DNA from: Acidimicrobiales bacterium
GTDB taxonomy: Bacteria > Actinomycetota > Acidimicrobiia > Acidimicrobiales > Poriferisodalaceae
DNA: 64,000 bases
Assembly (NCBI GenBank): GCA_014239555.1
Contig: JAAZYR010000007.1
Span: forward strand, 67,141 to 131,140
Direction: 5' to 3'
In this document: one piece after another, positions 35,574-43,884 of the stretch
How the letters are laid out: each line of letters starts with the position of its first letter
How positions within the stretch are numbered: the first letter of the stretch is position 1
Notes under the pieces: model-generated
Seen by the model: the letters and a program-made list of their open reading frames with translations, nothing else
Databases searched by the model: none
Told to the model about the DNA's origin: nothing
Translations under genes and position numbers: made by a program

Positions 35574-36470
35574 ATGACCGCTCTTTTGGATTGGTACGGT
35601 TGCGCCACTTTCTCACTTCGCACGGCCGGCATAACAATATTCCTGGACGCATACATCGACCGACCTGAAGGAGCCGAAGGAACGGGGCTCACGGCTTCGG
35701 ACATAACGGAAGCGGATTGGATTCTGATCGGCCACAGCCATTTCGATCATCTTTGGGGAGCCGAACGCATCATTGCTAATACAAACGCAATGTTGATTGG
35801 TTCCTATGAATCCGTACGAGTTCTGGAACGTTTAGGTGTCCCTCTCGACAGAATGATTTGCGTAGCAGGGGGCGAAACAATTGATTTATCTCCGGAGGTG
35901 ACCGTTTCGGTGTACCCGAGCCAACATTCGTGTGTCTGGTCCCACGCTGAGATGCAAGCACCCGATTCGGTCTGTTTAGGCGATCTAGGCATTCATTGGC
36001 ACGAACAACAAAACCGATTACAGAATTTGATGCAATACCTCGCTACAGAGACCGGTGAGGCAACACAGGCTCACCTCGTCGAGTCGAAGCCCGGTCATAG
36101 CGAACGAGGCGATGGTGGAGCGCTCATATATTTGATTGAATCCCCTGACGGGAAAGTGCTGTTTCAGGATACTTCTGGACGTTATGACGGGATTATGGAG
36201 CGCATTAAGCCCGATGTCGCGCTTTTGGCGGCTGCGGGTCGCGGAAACATAAATGGGGAACCGATTCAGGGTTCGTTGGCGCAATTCGTTGCTCAGCAAG
36301 TGGAATTATTGCGTCCCACCAAGGTCGTGTTCGGACATCATGATAATTGGATGCCAGGGTTTTCGATTCCAGTCAACACAAAACCTCTCATTGAAGCGAT
36401 ACGGCAAATTGACGGGGATGTCGAAGTGCTAGAGCCTGGCTATCTAGCGGCGACAAAAATATTGCCTTGA
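35574..36470 (+). CDS. MBL-fold metallo-hydrolase
   Basis: A 298-residue metallo-beta-lactamase-fold protein. The zinc motif is HSHFDH near residue 48, and later histidines in PSQHSCVWS, DTSGRYDG (Asp ligand) and FGHHDNWMP complete a binuclear site. The start LLDWYGCATF fits the UlaG-like branch that acts on small esters or phosphates. Substrate is unknown. A lactate-dehydrogenase-like gene follows on the same strand after about 25 bases. Confidence 0.88.
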   Translation: MTALLDWYGCATFSLRTAGITIFLDAYIDRPEGAEGTGLTASDITEADWILIGHSHFDHLWGAERIIANTNAMLIGSYESVRVLERLGVPLDRMICVAGGETIDLSPEVTVSVYPSQHSCVWSHAEMQAPDSVCLGDLGIHWHEQQNRLQNLMQYLATETGEATQAHLVESKPGHSERGDGGALIYLIESPDGKVLFQDTSGRYDGIMERIKPDVALLAAAGRGNINGEPIQGSLAQFVAQQVELLRPTKVVFGHHDNWMPGFSIPVNTKPLIEAIRQIDGDVEVLEPGYLAATKILP

Positions 36471-36494
36471 GCCGGTCAGACTAAGGTTCAAAGC

Positions 36495-37583
36495 GTGACG
36501 ATATTTCATCCGGATCAGATTCGCGAATTCATTTCTCATACCTGTCGGGCCTTAGGTAGCGAGCAGGACGAGGCACGGCTGGTGGCACACCAGTTAGTTG
36601 AAGCCAACCTCGCTGGCCACGACTCCCACGGTGTTGGCATGCTCCCTTCTTATGTGGACGGCGTGGTCAACGGCAAACTTCAGGTAAACGCCCATCCGAC
36701 TGTTGTGACCGACCGTGGACCACTTCTGACCCTTGATGGCCAAGCAGGATTCGGTCAAGTAAACGGGTTCGAAGCCATGCAGATGGGCATTGAGCGCGCA
36801 CAACTTCACGGCGCAGCGATCGTAGGGTTGCGCAATAGTTACCACATTGGACGAATCGGGCATTGGGCAGAACAGTGCGCAGCGGCTGGATTCGCGTCAT
36901 TTCATCTAGTGAATGTGATCGGACACGCGCCGTTGGTAGCCGCATACGGAGGGGCTGATGCTCGCTTCGGAACGAACCCGTTCTGCGCGGCGGTACCTGG
37001 GCGCGACGGTCGCCCAGGCTTCCTGTTGGATATGGCGACCAGCATCATTGCGGGAGGCAAGGCGCGAGTCGCGGCCAACAAAGGCGTAAAGGTCCCCCCA
37101 AACACCATCATCGATTCAGAAGGCCACTTAACCGACGATCCCAACGCATTGTGGTACACGTCAAAAAGCGACGAACGTGGTGGCGCTTTAGTCGCTTTTG
37201 CGGACCACAAAGGGTCAGGTTTAGCGATCATGTGCGAGCTTCTTGCAGCGGCATTATTAGGCGGAGAGACAGCTCACCCAGACAACGCACGGGACGGTCG
37301 GATCATCAACAACATGTTGTCGGTGATCATCGACCCGGCATCGGTGGGCCAAGCCGAGGCCTACTTCGATGAAATCGAGCGTTACCGGGAGTATTTGCTG
37401 GAGTCACGTTTAAGAGCCGACTGTGAAGAGATGTTTGTTCCGGGCCAGCCGGAACAAATAGCTAGGAGAGATCGAGCAGAAGGGTTCGAGATAGACACCG
37501 TGACCCTTCAGCAACTAAGGACATGCGCCGCTCGAGCAGGAGTGGCTGAGATCGAAATTGCGGAAATGCTTGGCGAACATTAG
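36495..37583 (+). CDS. Malate/L-lactate/ureidoglycolate dehydrogenase family oxidoreductase
   Basis: A 362-residue NAD(P)-dependent dehydrogenase of the Ldh2/YlbC/AllD family, which is not related to ordinary malate dehydrogenase. Diagnostic features are HDSHGVGMLPSYVD near residue 38, the GLRNSYHIGRIGHWAE catalytic-histidine region, NPFCAAVPG and DHKGSGLAIMCELL. It oxidises 2-hydroxy acids such as malate, lactate or ureidoglycolate. Start is GTG with a weak AAGG site. The convergent alcohol-dehydrogenase gene ends about 60 bases away. Confidence 0.9.
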   Translation: MTIFHPDQIREFISHTCRALGSEQDEARLVAHQLVEANLAGHDSHGVGMLPSYVDGVVNGKLQVNAHPTVVTDRGPLLTLDGQAGFGQVNGFEAMQMGIERAQLHGAAIVGLRNSYHIGRIGHWAEQCAAAGFASFHLVNVIGHAPLVAAYGGADARFGTNPFCAAVPGRDGRPGFLLDMATSIIAGGKARVAANKGVKVPPNTIIDSEGHLTDDPNALWYTSKSDERGGALVAFADHKGSGLAIMCELLAAALLGGETAHPDNARDGRIINNMLSVIIDPASVGQAEAYFDEIERYREYLLESRLRADCEEMFVPGQPEQIARRDRAEGFEIDTVTLQQLRTCAARAGVAEIEIAEMLGEH

Positions 37584-37640
37584 ACAGTCGGAACTGTTGA
37601 TCGCCATCTGGTTTATCGCGGTTATTTGAAGTTCGAGGTA

Positions 37641-38735
37641 TCAGGCGTCGAAGGAGATAACCGTCCTCGCGACCGTACCTGCCTTCATCCACTCGTAGCC
37701 CTCGTTGATCTGGTCAAGACTTATTGTGGCTGAAACCATCTCGTCCAAAAGAAGATTGCCGTTGAGGTAAAGGTCAATCATCTGGGGAATGTCGGTCCGA
37801 AATTGATTCGACCCCATCATGGACCCTTGAAGTTTCTTCTCGCTAAGCAGCTCGATACCCCGGATCTCTAGTTTGCTATTCGAAGGCACCATCCCGATAA
37901 CAGTCGCCGTGCCGCCCATGTCAAGCATCTCGAATGCCTGTTCCGCAGTTCGTTTTAAGCCAATCGCCTCAAAGCTGTATTCAACACCGCCCGCAGTCAT
38001 TTCTTTTACCGCAGCCACAACGTCATCAACTTCGGACGCGTTAACGGTGTCCGTTGCACCCATCAATCGGGCTGTGTCCAATTTTTCTGTACTCATATCG
38101 ACCGCGATGATTCGTCCGGCGCCTGCGACACGAGCTCCTTGAATAGCGGAAAGCCCTATTCCTCCGCAGCCAATGACGCAAACCGTTGCTCCTACCGGAA
38201 CTTTGGCCGTGCGAACTGCCGCACCAAAACCAGTCGTCACCCCGCAACCGATCAGGCACGCCTTCTCTAAAGGGACGTCGGGCGTTACTTTGACCAAGCC
38301 GTTCTGATGTATCAACATTTCTTCGGCAAAACCACCAAGGCGTGCCATTTGATCTACAGGGGTTCCATCCGCTCGTTGAAGACGCGAGGCTGCTTCTTTA
38401 TCTCGAGACGTAGCCCGACCGTTTGTGCACCGATGAGGATTACCAGACAGACATTGTCTACATTGACCGCAAAAAATGGAAAGACACGCGACAACCGGGT
38501 CGCCTGGTTCAACGTATGTCACGTCCGTGCCTACTGCTTGCACAATGCCCGCTGACTCGTGTCCCATGACGGCCGGAACACGAGTTCTGAACAGCCCCTC
38601 CATGAAATGTAAGTCCGAGTGGCAGAGACCCGCTCCAACGGTTTGGATCAAAACTTCTTGCGGCCCCGGTTTGTCAATTACGAGGTCTTCGATAACCAAC
38701 TCGCCGGGCTGTTCGCATAGCACTGCAGCTTTCAT
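37641..38735 (-). CDS. Zinc-dependent alcohol dehydrogenase
   Basis: A 364-residue medium-chain dehydrogenase. Catalytic zinc ligands are in GLCHSDLHF, GHESAG and LIGCGVTTG. The structural zinc lobe shows four cysteines in FCGQCRQCLSGNPHRC. The NAD motif is IGCGGIGLSAI. The long lobe and GCGVTTG resemble class III and mycothiol- or NDMA-dependent alcohol dehydrogenases. It would oxidise primary alcohols or hydroxymethyl adducts, and a role in formaldehyde from demethylation is possible but unproved. Confidence 0.9.
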   Translation of the reverse strand: MKAAVLCEQPGELVIEDLVIDKPGPQEVLIQTVGAGLCHSDLHFMEGLFRTRVPAVMGHESAGIVQAVGTDVTYVEPGDPVVACLSIFCGQCRQCLSGNPHRCTNGRATSRDKEAASRLQRADGTPVDQMARLGGFAEEMLIHQNGLVKVTPDVPLEKACLIGCGVTTGFGAAVRTAKVPVGATVCVIGCGGIGLSAIQGARVAGAGRIIAVDMSTEKLDTARLMGATDTVNASEVDDVVAAVKEMTAGGVEYSFEAIGLKRTAEQAFEMLDMGGTATVIGMVPSNSKLEIRGIELLSEKKLQGSMMGSNQFRTDIPQMIDLYLNGNLLLDEMVSATISLDQINEGYEWMKAGTVARTVISFDA

Positions 38736-38822
38736 ATCGTCCCCTTGTGTAAAACACGACCTACGAAGAGCCTATGCATCTCACGTCAGTCGCGTCTAGC
38801 GGGGCGTTCTAAGATCGTAGTA

Positions 38823-39545
38823 ATGGGGGTTCCTCAAAGGCCTGCTCGTTTGGGCTTACTGATACTGGATTCGATAGACCTACCGCATCGCGCCATAGCG
38901 GGCGACTATGAGCAACTGTTTCGCAATTTGTTCAAAGCAGGTGGTCACGAGATCGTTCCCGTTGACGTTAAGCGTCAAACATTACCTGCCCACGATGAGT
39001 GCGACGGATGGATCATTCCTGGTTCGCGACAATCGGTGGTGGATGACGATAGTTGGATCGCTCAACTACGAACTTGGACCCGACAGGCTCTCGAAGCTCA
39101 AGTGCCGTTAGCCGGTGTGTGCTTTGGTCACCAACTGATTGCCGCGGAAGTCGGTGCTCAAGTCGGTCCCGCCCCAGGTGGATGGAATATCGGTGTGGTC
39201 GACTACGAAGTAACAGACAGCCCTCCGTGGCTTACTTTGCCCAGTCACTACAGTCTGATTGCAAGCCACCAAGACCAAGTTCTGACCGTTTCCTCCGATA
39301 TGGAGTTAATGGCCACTGCCGCTACTTGCCCAGTTGGCGCCTTTACTGTCGGGAGCAACGTGATGTGTATTCAAGGCCATCCTGAGTTTGTTCCCCCGCT
39401 TGCCGCATCGCTTTATAAGTCTCGCATCGAACGCATCGGATTAGATGCCGTAGAGAAAGCGCTCGCAAGCCTCGAACAACAGTTGGATCGACACGATGTC
39501 GCTCATTGGCTTTTACAAACGATCTACCAAGGCTCCCCGGCCTAA
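38823..39545 (+). CDS. Type 1 glutamine amidotransferase
   Basis: A 240-residue class I GATase domain. The nucleophile cysteine is in AGVCFGHQLIAAE near residue 95, and QGHPEF provides the histidine and glutamate of the triad. Such stand-alone domains hydrolyse glutamine or gamma-glutamyl amides, for instance in polyamine or amine breakdown. ATG at 38823 begins MGVPQRPARLGLLILDS, the family strand; the open frame extends 26 codons upstream without a family match. The CMD gene follows after 20 bases, so an operon with the next three genes is likely. Confidence 0.88.
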   Translation: MGVPQRPARLGLLILDSIDLPHRAIAGDYEQLFRNLFKAGGHEIVPVDVKRQTLPAHDECDGWIIPGSRQSVVDDDSWIAQLRTWTRQALEAQVPLAGVCFGHQLIAAEVGAQVGPAPGGWNIGVVDYEVTDSPPWLTLPSHYSLIASHQDQVLTVSSDMELMATAATCPVGAFTVGSNVMCIQGHPEFVPPLAASLYKSRIERIGLDAVEKALASLEQQLDRHDVAHWLLQTIYQGSPA

Positions 39546-39565
39546 CATGGCTTCCAGGAGTAGCA

Positions 39566-40138
39566 ATGACAAATGACCTTGGACATCTTCCCAAAATGGG
39601 CGAACTGGATGACCGTAACCTTGACCGGCTCGAAACTTGGTATGCCAAGGCCTACCAAGATGACAATTTATTTCGAACGTTGGCTAATGACGAAGTAACC
39701 CTCAACATGTTCCTTGATTGGGTTGCTTTGATGTACGGCGGTGCATCCGGGCTCGATCGACACATGATCGAACTTTGTCGAATACGCATGGCGAACGTCA
39801 ATGAATGTTTTCATTGAAGCATGGTCAAAAGCGCATCGTTGGTGCGCACCGGCTTAACGGATGAGATCATCAAACAATTGGATGATTACAGGTCTTCCGA
39901 CCTCCCGGCAGCATGGAAATCGGCGTTAGCCTTTACCGACCACTTGGCGGGCAACCCTAAAGGGCCAATTCCAGAGACGCTTTACGCAGAGTTGGGAGAG
40001 CACTTCAGTCAGGCAGAAATTCTTCGGCTCGGAGCCTTACTGGCTGTCGGCAGCGGCTGGCAGCGGATGATCGAGGCTTTCGGGATACGTCCCGACCATT
40101 TTGAGCCTGGTCAAGACGGCCCCTGGAAGTTTGATTGA
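39566..40138 (+). CDS. CMD/AhpD-like protein with in-frame TGA at the second active-site Cys (candidate selenoprotein)
   Basis: One frame of 191 codons with a single internal TGA at 39815-39817. The start (ATG 39566) follows AGGAG with five bases. The protein matches carboxymuconolactone-decarboxylase/AhpD-like folds. The active-site helix reads IELCRIRMANVNECFH, then TGA, then SMVKSASL. The family's redox C-x-x-C therefore reads Cys-Phe-His-TGA, so the stop replaces exactly the second cysteine. The following 106 residues continue the family, ending GWQRMIEAFGIRP. A stem-loop lies 13 bases after the TGA. Readthrough as selenocysteine would give a 190-residue peroxidase-like protein. Without it the gene is two fragments. 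The alternatives are a Cys-to-stop mutation or a base-call error. Confidence 0.7.
39823..39850 (+). promoter_or_regulatory. SECIS-like stem-loop after the TGA
   Basis: GCGCA (39831-39835) and TGCGC (39843-39847) form a 5-bp stem around the loop TCGTTGG. GGT (39823-39825) and ACC (39848-39850) can extend it past a five-base bulge. The apical loop starts 18 bases after the TGA and has G within its first positions if a U-G pair closes it. This fits the published bacterial SECIS rule (short hairpin 16-37 bases downstream, G in the loop). Chance stems of this size are common. Confidence 0.45.
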
Positions 40139-40186
40139 GTTCCGTCTAGCAGGGCGCTTCTAGCAATTTTGATAAGGCGACGAACA

Positions 40187-41014
40187 TTGGCATCTAAAAA
40201 CGGGCCCTCGACTTCACTCCAACCAGGTTCCTCACTTCCTGATCTCTTGGATTTGCGTCCCGGGAGTCGACAGAATTCTTGGCTGCTCCACGTCACGAAA
40301 GAATTGGGAGGGGCAACCGGCACTTTGCATGGTGGGTGTGCGCTGGCTGCGGTGGCGGTGGCGATGGAAACCACAAGCGACCGGCCTGTGTCGTTTATCA
40401 GCGGACAATTTCTTTCGCGCGCTCCGCTTGGCTCAACGGTCACCATTGATGTTGATCAACTTGTTGTTGGCAACCGAATTACCCAGGCCGCAGCAACATG
40501 CAGTTATGACGACGCCGTGGTGCTTCGGGCTTCAGCTGGCCTCGGAGGCCGCGAACTCGGAGTCGATAGGAGTTGGCTCTCTGCCCCCAACGTGCCGCCG
40601 CCTGAAGAATGCCCTCCCAGAGGCCCGACCTCTGAGACCGGGTATTCCTTCACGGACCAAGCAAATATCCGTCTTGCTGGGCAGGAGCCGGGCCAGAGAA
40701 CCGTTCGCTACTGGGCACGGTTACCCGGAAGCCTCGCGTCGACGGCACCTGGACTAATTGCGTTGGCAGACCTGCTCCCCAGTGGCATGCGGGTAAGCCT
40801 TGACAGTGCGTTTCGTGGCTCCAGCCTTGACCACACGGTCCGTATTGCTTCTCTCGTTACATCTGAATGGGTGTTGATGAACATCGAGGCAGCCACCATT
40901 CAAAACAGCATCGGCCATGGGGCGATTCAGTTGTATGCCCAAACAGGGGAACTGCTGGCTATCGGTAGCCAATCGTTCGCTTTGTCGAAGTTGACGGGGG
41001 ATCTAGATCGATAG
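40187..41014 (+). CDS. Acyl-CoA thioesterase-like double hotdog protein
   Basis: A 275-residue two-hotdog-domain protein of the acyl-CoA thioesterase (TesB-like) type. Domain 1 (about 25-130) has TGTLHGGCALAAVAVAME, and domain 2 (about 150-270) has STAPGLIALADLLPSG and later ATIQNSIGHGAI. It would hydrolyse acyl-CoA thioesters. The chosen TTG at 40187 follows an AAGG site; another TTG at 40169 is possible. It follows the CMD gene by 48 bases, with DUF1330 downstream. Confidence 0.8.
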   Translation: MASKNGPSTSLQPGSSLPDLLDLRPGSRQNSWLLHVTKELGGATGTLHGGCALAAVAVAMETTSDRPVSFISGQFLSRAPLGSTVTIDVDQLVVGNRITQAAATCSYDDAVVLRASAGLGGRELGVDRSWLSAPNVPPPEECPPRGPTSETGYSFTDQANIRLAGQEPGQRTVRYWARLPGSLASTAPGLIALADLLPSGMRVSLDSAFRGSSLDHTVRIASLVTSEWVLMNIEAATIQNSIGHGAIQLYAQTGELLAIGSQSFALSKLTGDLDR

Positions 41015-41043
41015 GAACACCGCGTGAGCAGGGAGAGGAACTG

Positions 41044-41328
41044 ATGACCGCTTACATAATTTTCCAAGGTGACGTAACCGACCCAGACGGTTACGAAACC
41101 TATAAACCACTCGCCGCTCAGTCGGTCGCGGAACACGACGGCAGGTACCTAGTGCGCGGAGGCTTATGTGTTCCTCTCGAAGGAGCGGCCCCGCGCTCAA
41201 GAACAGTAATTTTGGAGTTCGATTCCACCGACGCGGCTACACGATGGTACGAAAGCGCCAGCTATTCATCAGCGCGGCCGATTCGCCAGGCTGCCAGCGA
41301 GGGCTCCATGTACCTCGTTGAGGGTTGA
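41044..41328 (+). CDS. DUF1330 domain protein
   Basis: A 94-residue protein of the DUF1330 family (dimeric alpha/beta-barrel, antibiotic-biosynthesis-monooxygenase-like). It begins AYIIFQGDVTDPDGYETY and contains RTVILEFDSTDAATRWYES, both characteristic. Function is unknown; these small proteins are thought to bind small molecules. A GGGAGAG ribosome site precedes the ATG. It ends 19 bases from the convergent SDR gene. Confidence 0.85.
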   Translation: MTAYIIFQGDVTDPDGYETYKPLAAQSVAEHDGRYLVRGGLCVPLEGAAPRSRTVILEFDSTDAATRWYESASYSSARPIRQAASEGSMYLVEG

Positions 41329-41347
41329 AGCGAGATACCAAATGCTC

Positions 41348-42103
41348 TCAGCCGCGCCCAACTAGGGGCATCCCATTGGCCATTACGGTCATCGTCAAAA
41401 CATTTGCCTCTGGAGGTAGCTCGGCCATCATCAACACGGCTTTGGCTACTTCTTCAACGTCCATGGTCGACTCGACTTCTATCGAGCCGTCAGGCTGAAG
41501 CACGCCTTCGGTCATCGCTGCCGTAAGTGGTGTCAGGGCGTTTCCGATATCAATTTGCCCAACGGTAATTCCGTGCACCCTGCCTTCAAGGGCCAGCGCC
41601 TTAGTCAGACCCGTAATGGCATGTTTAGTCGCGGTGTAAGGAGACGAAAATGGGCGAGGCGTTTGCGCCGAAACTGACCCATTGTTAATGATGCGACCTC
41701 CGGTGGGGGACTGACGCTTCATTTGAGCGAAGGCAGCGCGAGCGCAGAGCCATGAACCAGTTAAGTTCGTGTCCACGACCCGTCGCCACGCGTCGACCGA
41801 AAGTTCCTCGATCGGCAACGGAGGTGCGCCTATCCCGGCATTATTAAACAAAAGGTCGACCCGTCCGAACGTTTCAACTGCAAGTTCGAAGAGTCGATCT
41901 ACATCTGATGGGTCACCAACATCGACTCGAGCAGTTAGGCCGGGCTCGTCGAATCCTGCAGCAACGCTTTCCAGTATTTCTAGGCGTCTACCACAAATTA
42001 TTGTCGACCAACCTGTCGATGCAAGTGCCCTGGCCACGGCCGCACCGACCCCCGTACCGCCACCGGTAACTACAGCAACCCGTGAATCTTTAACCTCTGG
42101 CAC
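41348..42103 (-). CDS. SDR family oxidoreductase
   Basis: A 251-residue classical SDR with VTGGGTGVG near residue 13, NNAGIG, NNGSVS and YTATKHA for the catalytic pair. GTG at 42103 follows a GGGAGG site with eight bases between and is preferred; the longer frame begins inside glnS. It overlaps the 3' end of glnS by 14 bases, so it is probably cotranscribed with it. Substrate is unknown. Confidence 0.9.
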   Translation of the reverse strand: MPEVKDSRVAVVTGGGTGVGAAVARALASTGWSTIICGRRLEILESVAAGFDEPGLTARVDVGDPSDVDRLFELAVETFGRVDLLFNNAGIGAPPLPIEELSVDAWRRVVDTNLTGSWLCARAAFAQMKRQSPTGGRIINNGSVSAQTPRPFSSPYTATKHAITGLTKALALEGRVHGITVGQIDIGNALTPLTAAMTEGVLQPDGSIEVESTMDVEEVAKAVLMMAELPPEANVLTMTVMANGMPLVGRG

Positions 42104-43853
42104 CTTGTGGACCTCCCGTTTGGCGCTGCTGTAATTTCGCCCATTCGTCTCGCAATCCAACGGTTCGATGAAACAAACGCGGATCGTTTTCATCTACAGC
42201 GAAGTATCCAAGCCGTTCGAACTGAACCACGTCGTCGTTGGGAAGTTCACCCAATTCCGGTTCGAATTTGCAACCTGTAATGAGTTCTCGCGACGCTGGA
42301 TTCAAGTCATCAATCGGTTCACCGGTTTTTTCACCGGGTACTTCTGCCGTGAAGAGCCTCTCATACAACGCGACGGCCCCGTCTAGGGCGTGATTAGCCT
42401 CAACCCAGTGGATAGTCGCCTTCACCTTGCGGCCGTCGGGCGCAGCGCCTCCCGCGGTTAGAGGGTCATATGTGCAGTGGACTTCCGTTATGTTGCCATC
42501 GTCGTCTCGGACATCTCCGGTACAAGTCACTAAGTAGCCGCCCCGTAAGCGAACTTCGCGACCAGGTGACAGCCGAAAATATTTGGGCGGCGGTTCCTGC
42601 CGGTAATCGTCGTCTTCGATCCATAGTTCGCCGCTGAATGGGGCCTGTCGGGTCCCATCTGCCTCATTCTCCGGGTTATTCATCAAGGAGCGATATTCGA
42701 TAACCGGCTGCCCATTGCCATCCGCGGGCCAATTTGTGATGATCAATTTCAGTGGCCGCAGAACTGCCATTCGGCGCTGAGCCTTCGCATTGAGTTCTGT
42801 GCGCACGAAGGATTCAAGTAGCTCTATCGCATGCCTTGAATTTGTTCGCGAGACCCCAACAAACGAACAGAAATCCCGAATCGCTGAAGGTGGGTACCCG
42901 CGGCGGCGTAAAGCTTTGAGCGTCGGCAGGCGGGGATCGTCCCAGCCATCGATGTCGGCCCGATCGACCAGCTCTTTTAACTTTCGTTTCGACGTCACGG
43001 TATGCGTGAGTTCAAGCCGAGCGAACTCTGTTTGGTAAGGCGCCGGCCTATTAAGAGGGAGATTGTCCAGGAACCATTCGTAGAGGGCTCGGTTGTCTGA
43101 AAATTCAAGTGAGCAAAGCGAATGCGTTACTCCTTCTATGGCATCTCCTTGACCATGTGCCCAATCGTATGTTGGGTAGATGGCCCAATCCCGGCCGGTC
43201 CGGTGGTGTTCTTCTGTTCGAATCCGATACATGATGGGATCGCGTAGCTGCATGTTTTCATTCTGCATGTCGATCAGAGCTCGCAGCACCCGGCTTCCTT
43301 CAGGGAATTCTCCGTCCTTCATCCGCCGGAAAAGGTCGAGGTTTTCGGCAATTGATCGACTCCGAAACGGACTGATCACACCAGCCTTTCCGAACCCGCC
43401 GCGTTGCTTCGAGATAGTGGCGCTGTCTTGATCATCGACATAGGCAAGGCCTGCCTGAATCAAGTGTTCCGCCCATTCATAAAGCTGGGGGAAGTAGTCC
43501 GAACTGTGATGGATGTCATCCGGGCTGAAACCAAGCCATCTTAAATCTTCGAGAATTGCTTCTACGTAGCGTTCATCTTCTGTCTCGGGGTTTGTGTCAT
43601 CGAAACGGAGTTTGCAAATTCCGTTGCTTTCCTCCGCGAGCAAAAAATTCAGACAAATCGCTTTGGCATGTCCAATATGAAGGTACCCATTGGGTTCTGG
43701 AGGAAAACGGGTCTGTACTCGGCCGTCAAAACGGCCTGACTGAACATCAGATTCCACCAGGGTTCGAATGAAATCCGTCCGGCCTCTTGCCTCGCTTCCC
43801 TCTTCGTCAACAAGCGATTTTTTGTTATTCTGCGACACAACTGGCCTCGTCAT
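42090..43853 (-). CDS. glnS: Glutaminyl-tRNA synthetase
   Basis: A 587-residue class I tRNA synthetase that charges tRNA-Gln. The HIGH motif is in PPEPNGYLHIGHAKAICLNF near residue 55 and the KMSKS equivalent is TSKRKL near 275. YPTYDWAHGQGDAIEGVTHS and SLEFSDNRALYEWF are GlnRS/GluRS-family signatures, and the C-terminal beta-barrel anticodon domain is present. The length fits GlnRS rather than GluRS. Many actinobacteria instead make Gln-tRNA through GatCAB amidation, so a GlnRS is of taxonomic interest. Confidence 0.93.
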   Translation of the reverse strand: MTRPVVSQNNKKSLVDEEGSEARGRTDFIRTLVESDVQSGRFDGRVQTRFPPEPNGYLHIGHAKAICLNFLLAEESNGICKLRFDDTNPETEDERYVEAILEDLRWLGFSPDDIHHSSDYFPQLYEWAEHLIQAGLAYVDDQDSATISKQRGGFGKAGVISPFRSRSIAENLDLFRRMKDGEFPEGSRVLRALIDMQNENMQLRDPIMYRIRTEEHHRTGRDWAIYPTYDWAHGQGDAIEGVTHSLCSLEFSDNRALYEWFLDNLPLNRPAPYQTEFARLELTHTVTSKRKLKELVDRADIDGWDDPRLPTLKALRRRGYPPSAIRDFCSFVGVSRTNSRHAIELLESFVRTELNAKAQRRMAVLRPLKLIITNWPADGNGQPVIEYRSLMNNPENEADGTRQAPFSGELWIEDDDYRQEPPPKYFRLSPGREVRLRGGYLVTCTGDVRDDDGNITEVHCTYDPLTAGGAAPDGRKVKATIHWVEANHALDGAVALYERLFTAEVPGEKTGEPIDDLNPASRELITGCKFEPELGELPNDDVVQFERLGYFAVDENDPRLFHRTVGLRDEWAKLQQRQTGGPQGARG

Positions 43854-43884
43854 CCGAGACCCAAACCTACAGCGCTGTGAGCAA

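Noticed and set aside
37584-37597. ACAGT-CGGA-ACTGT inverted repeat directly after the stop of the malate/lactate dehydrogenase gene
   Set aside because: A five-base stem with four-base loop and no T-run is too weak to call a terminator.
39821-40138. A separate short gene starting at ATG 39821
   Set aside because: The ATG is inside the family sequence, has no ribosome site and continues the frame of the preceding 83 codons, so it is the rest of the CMD gene.
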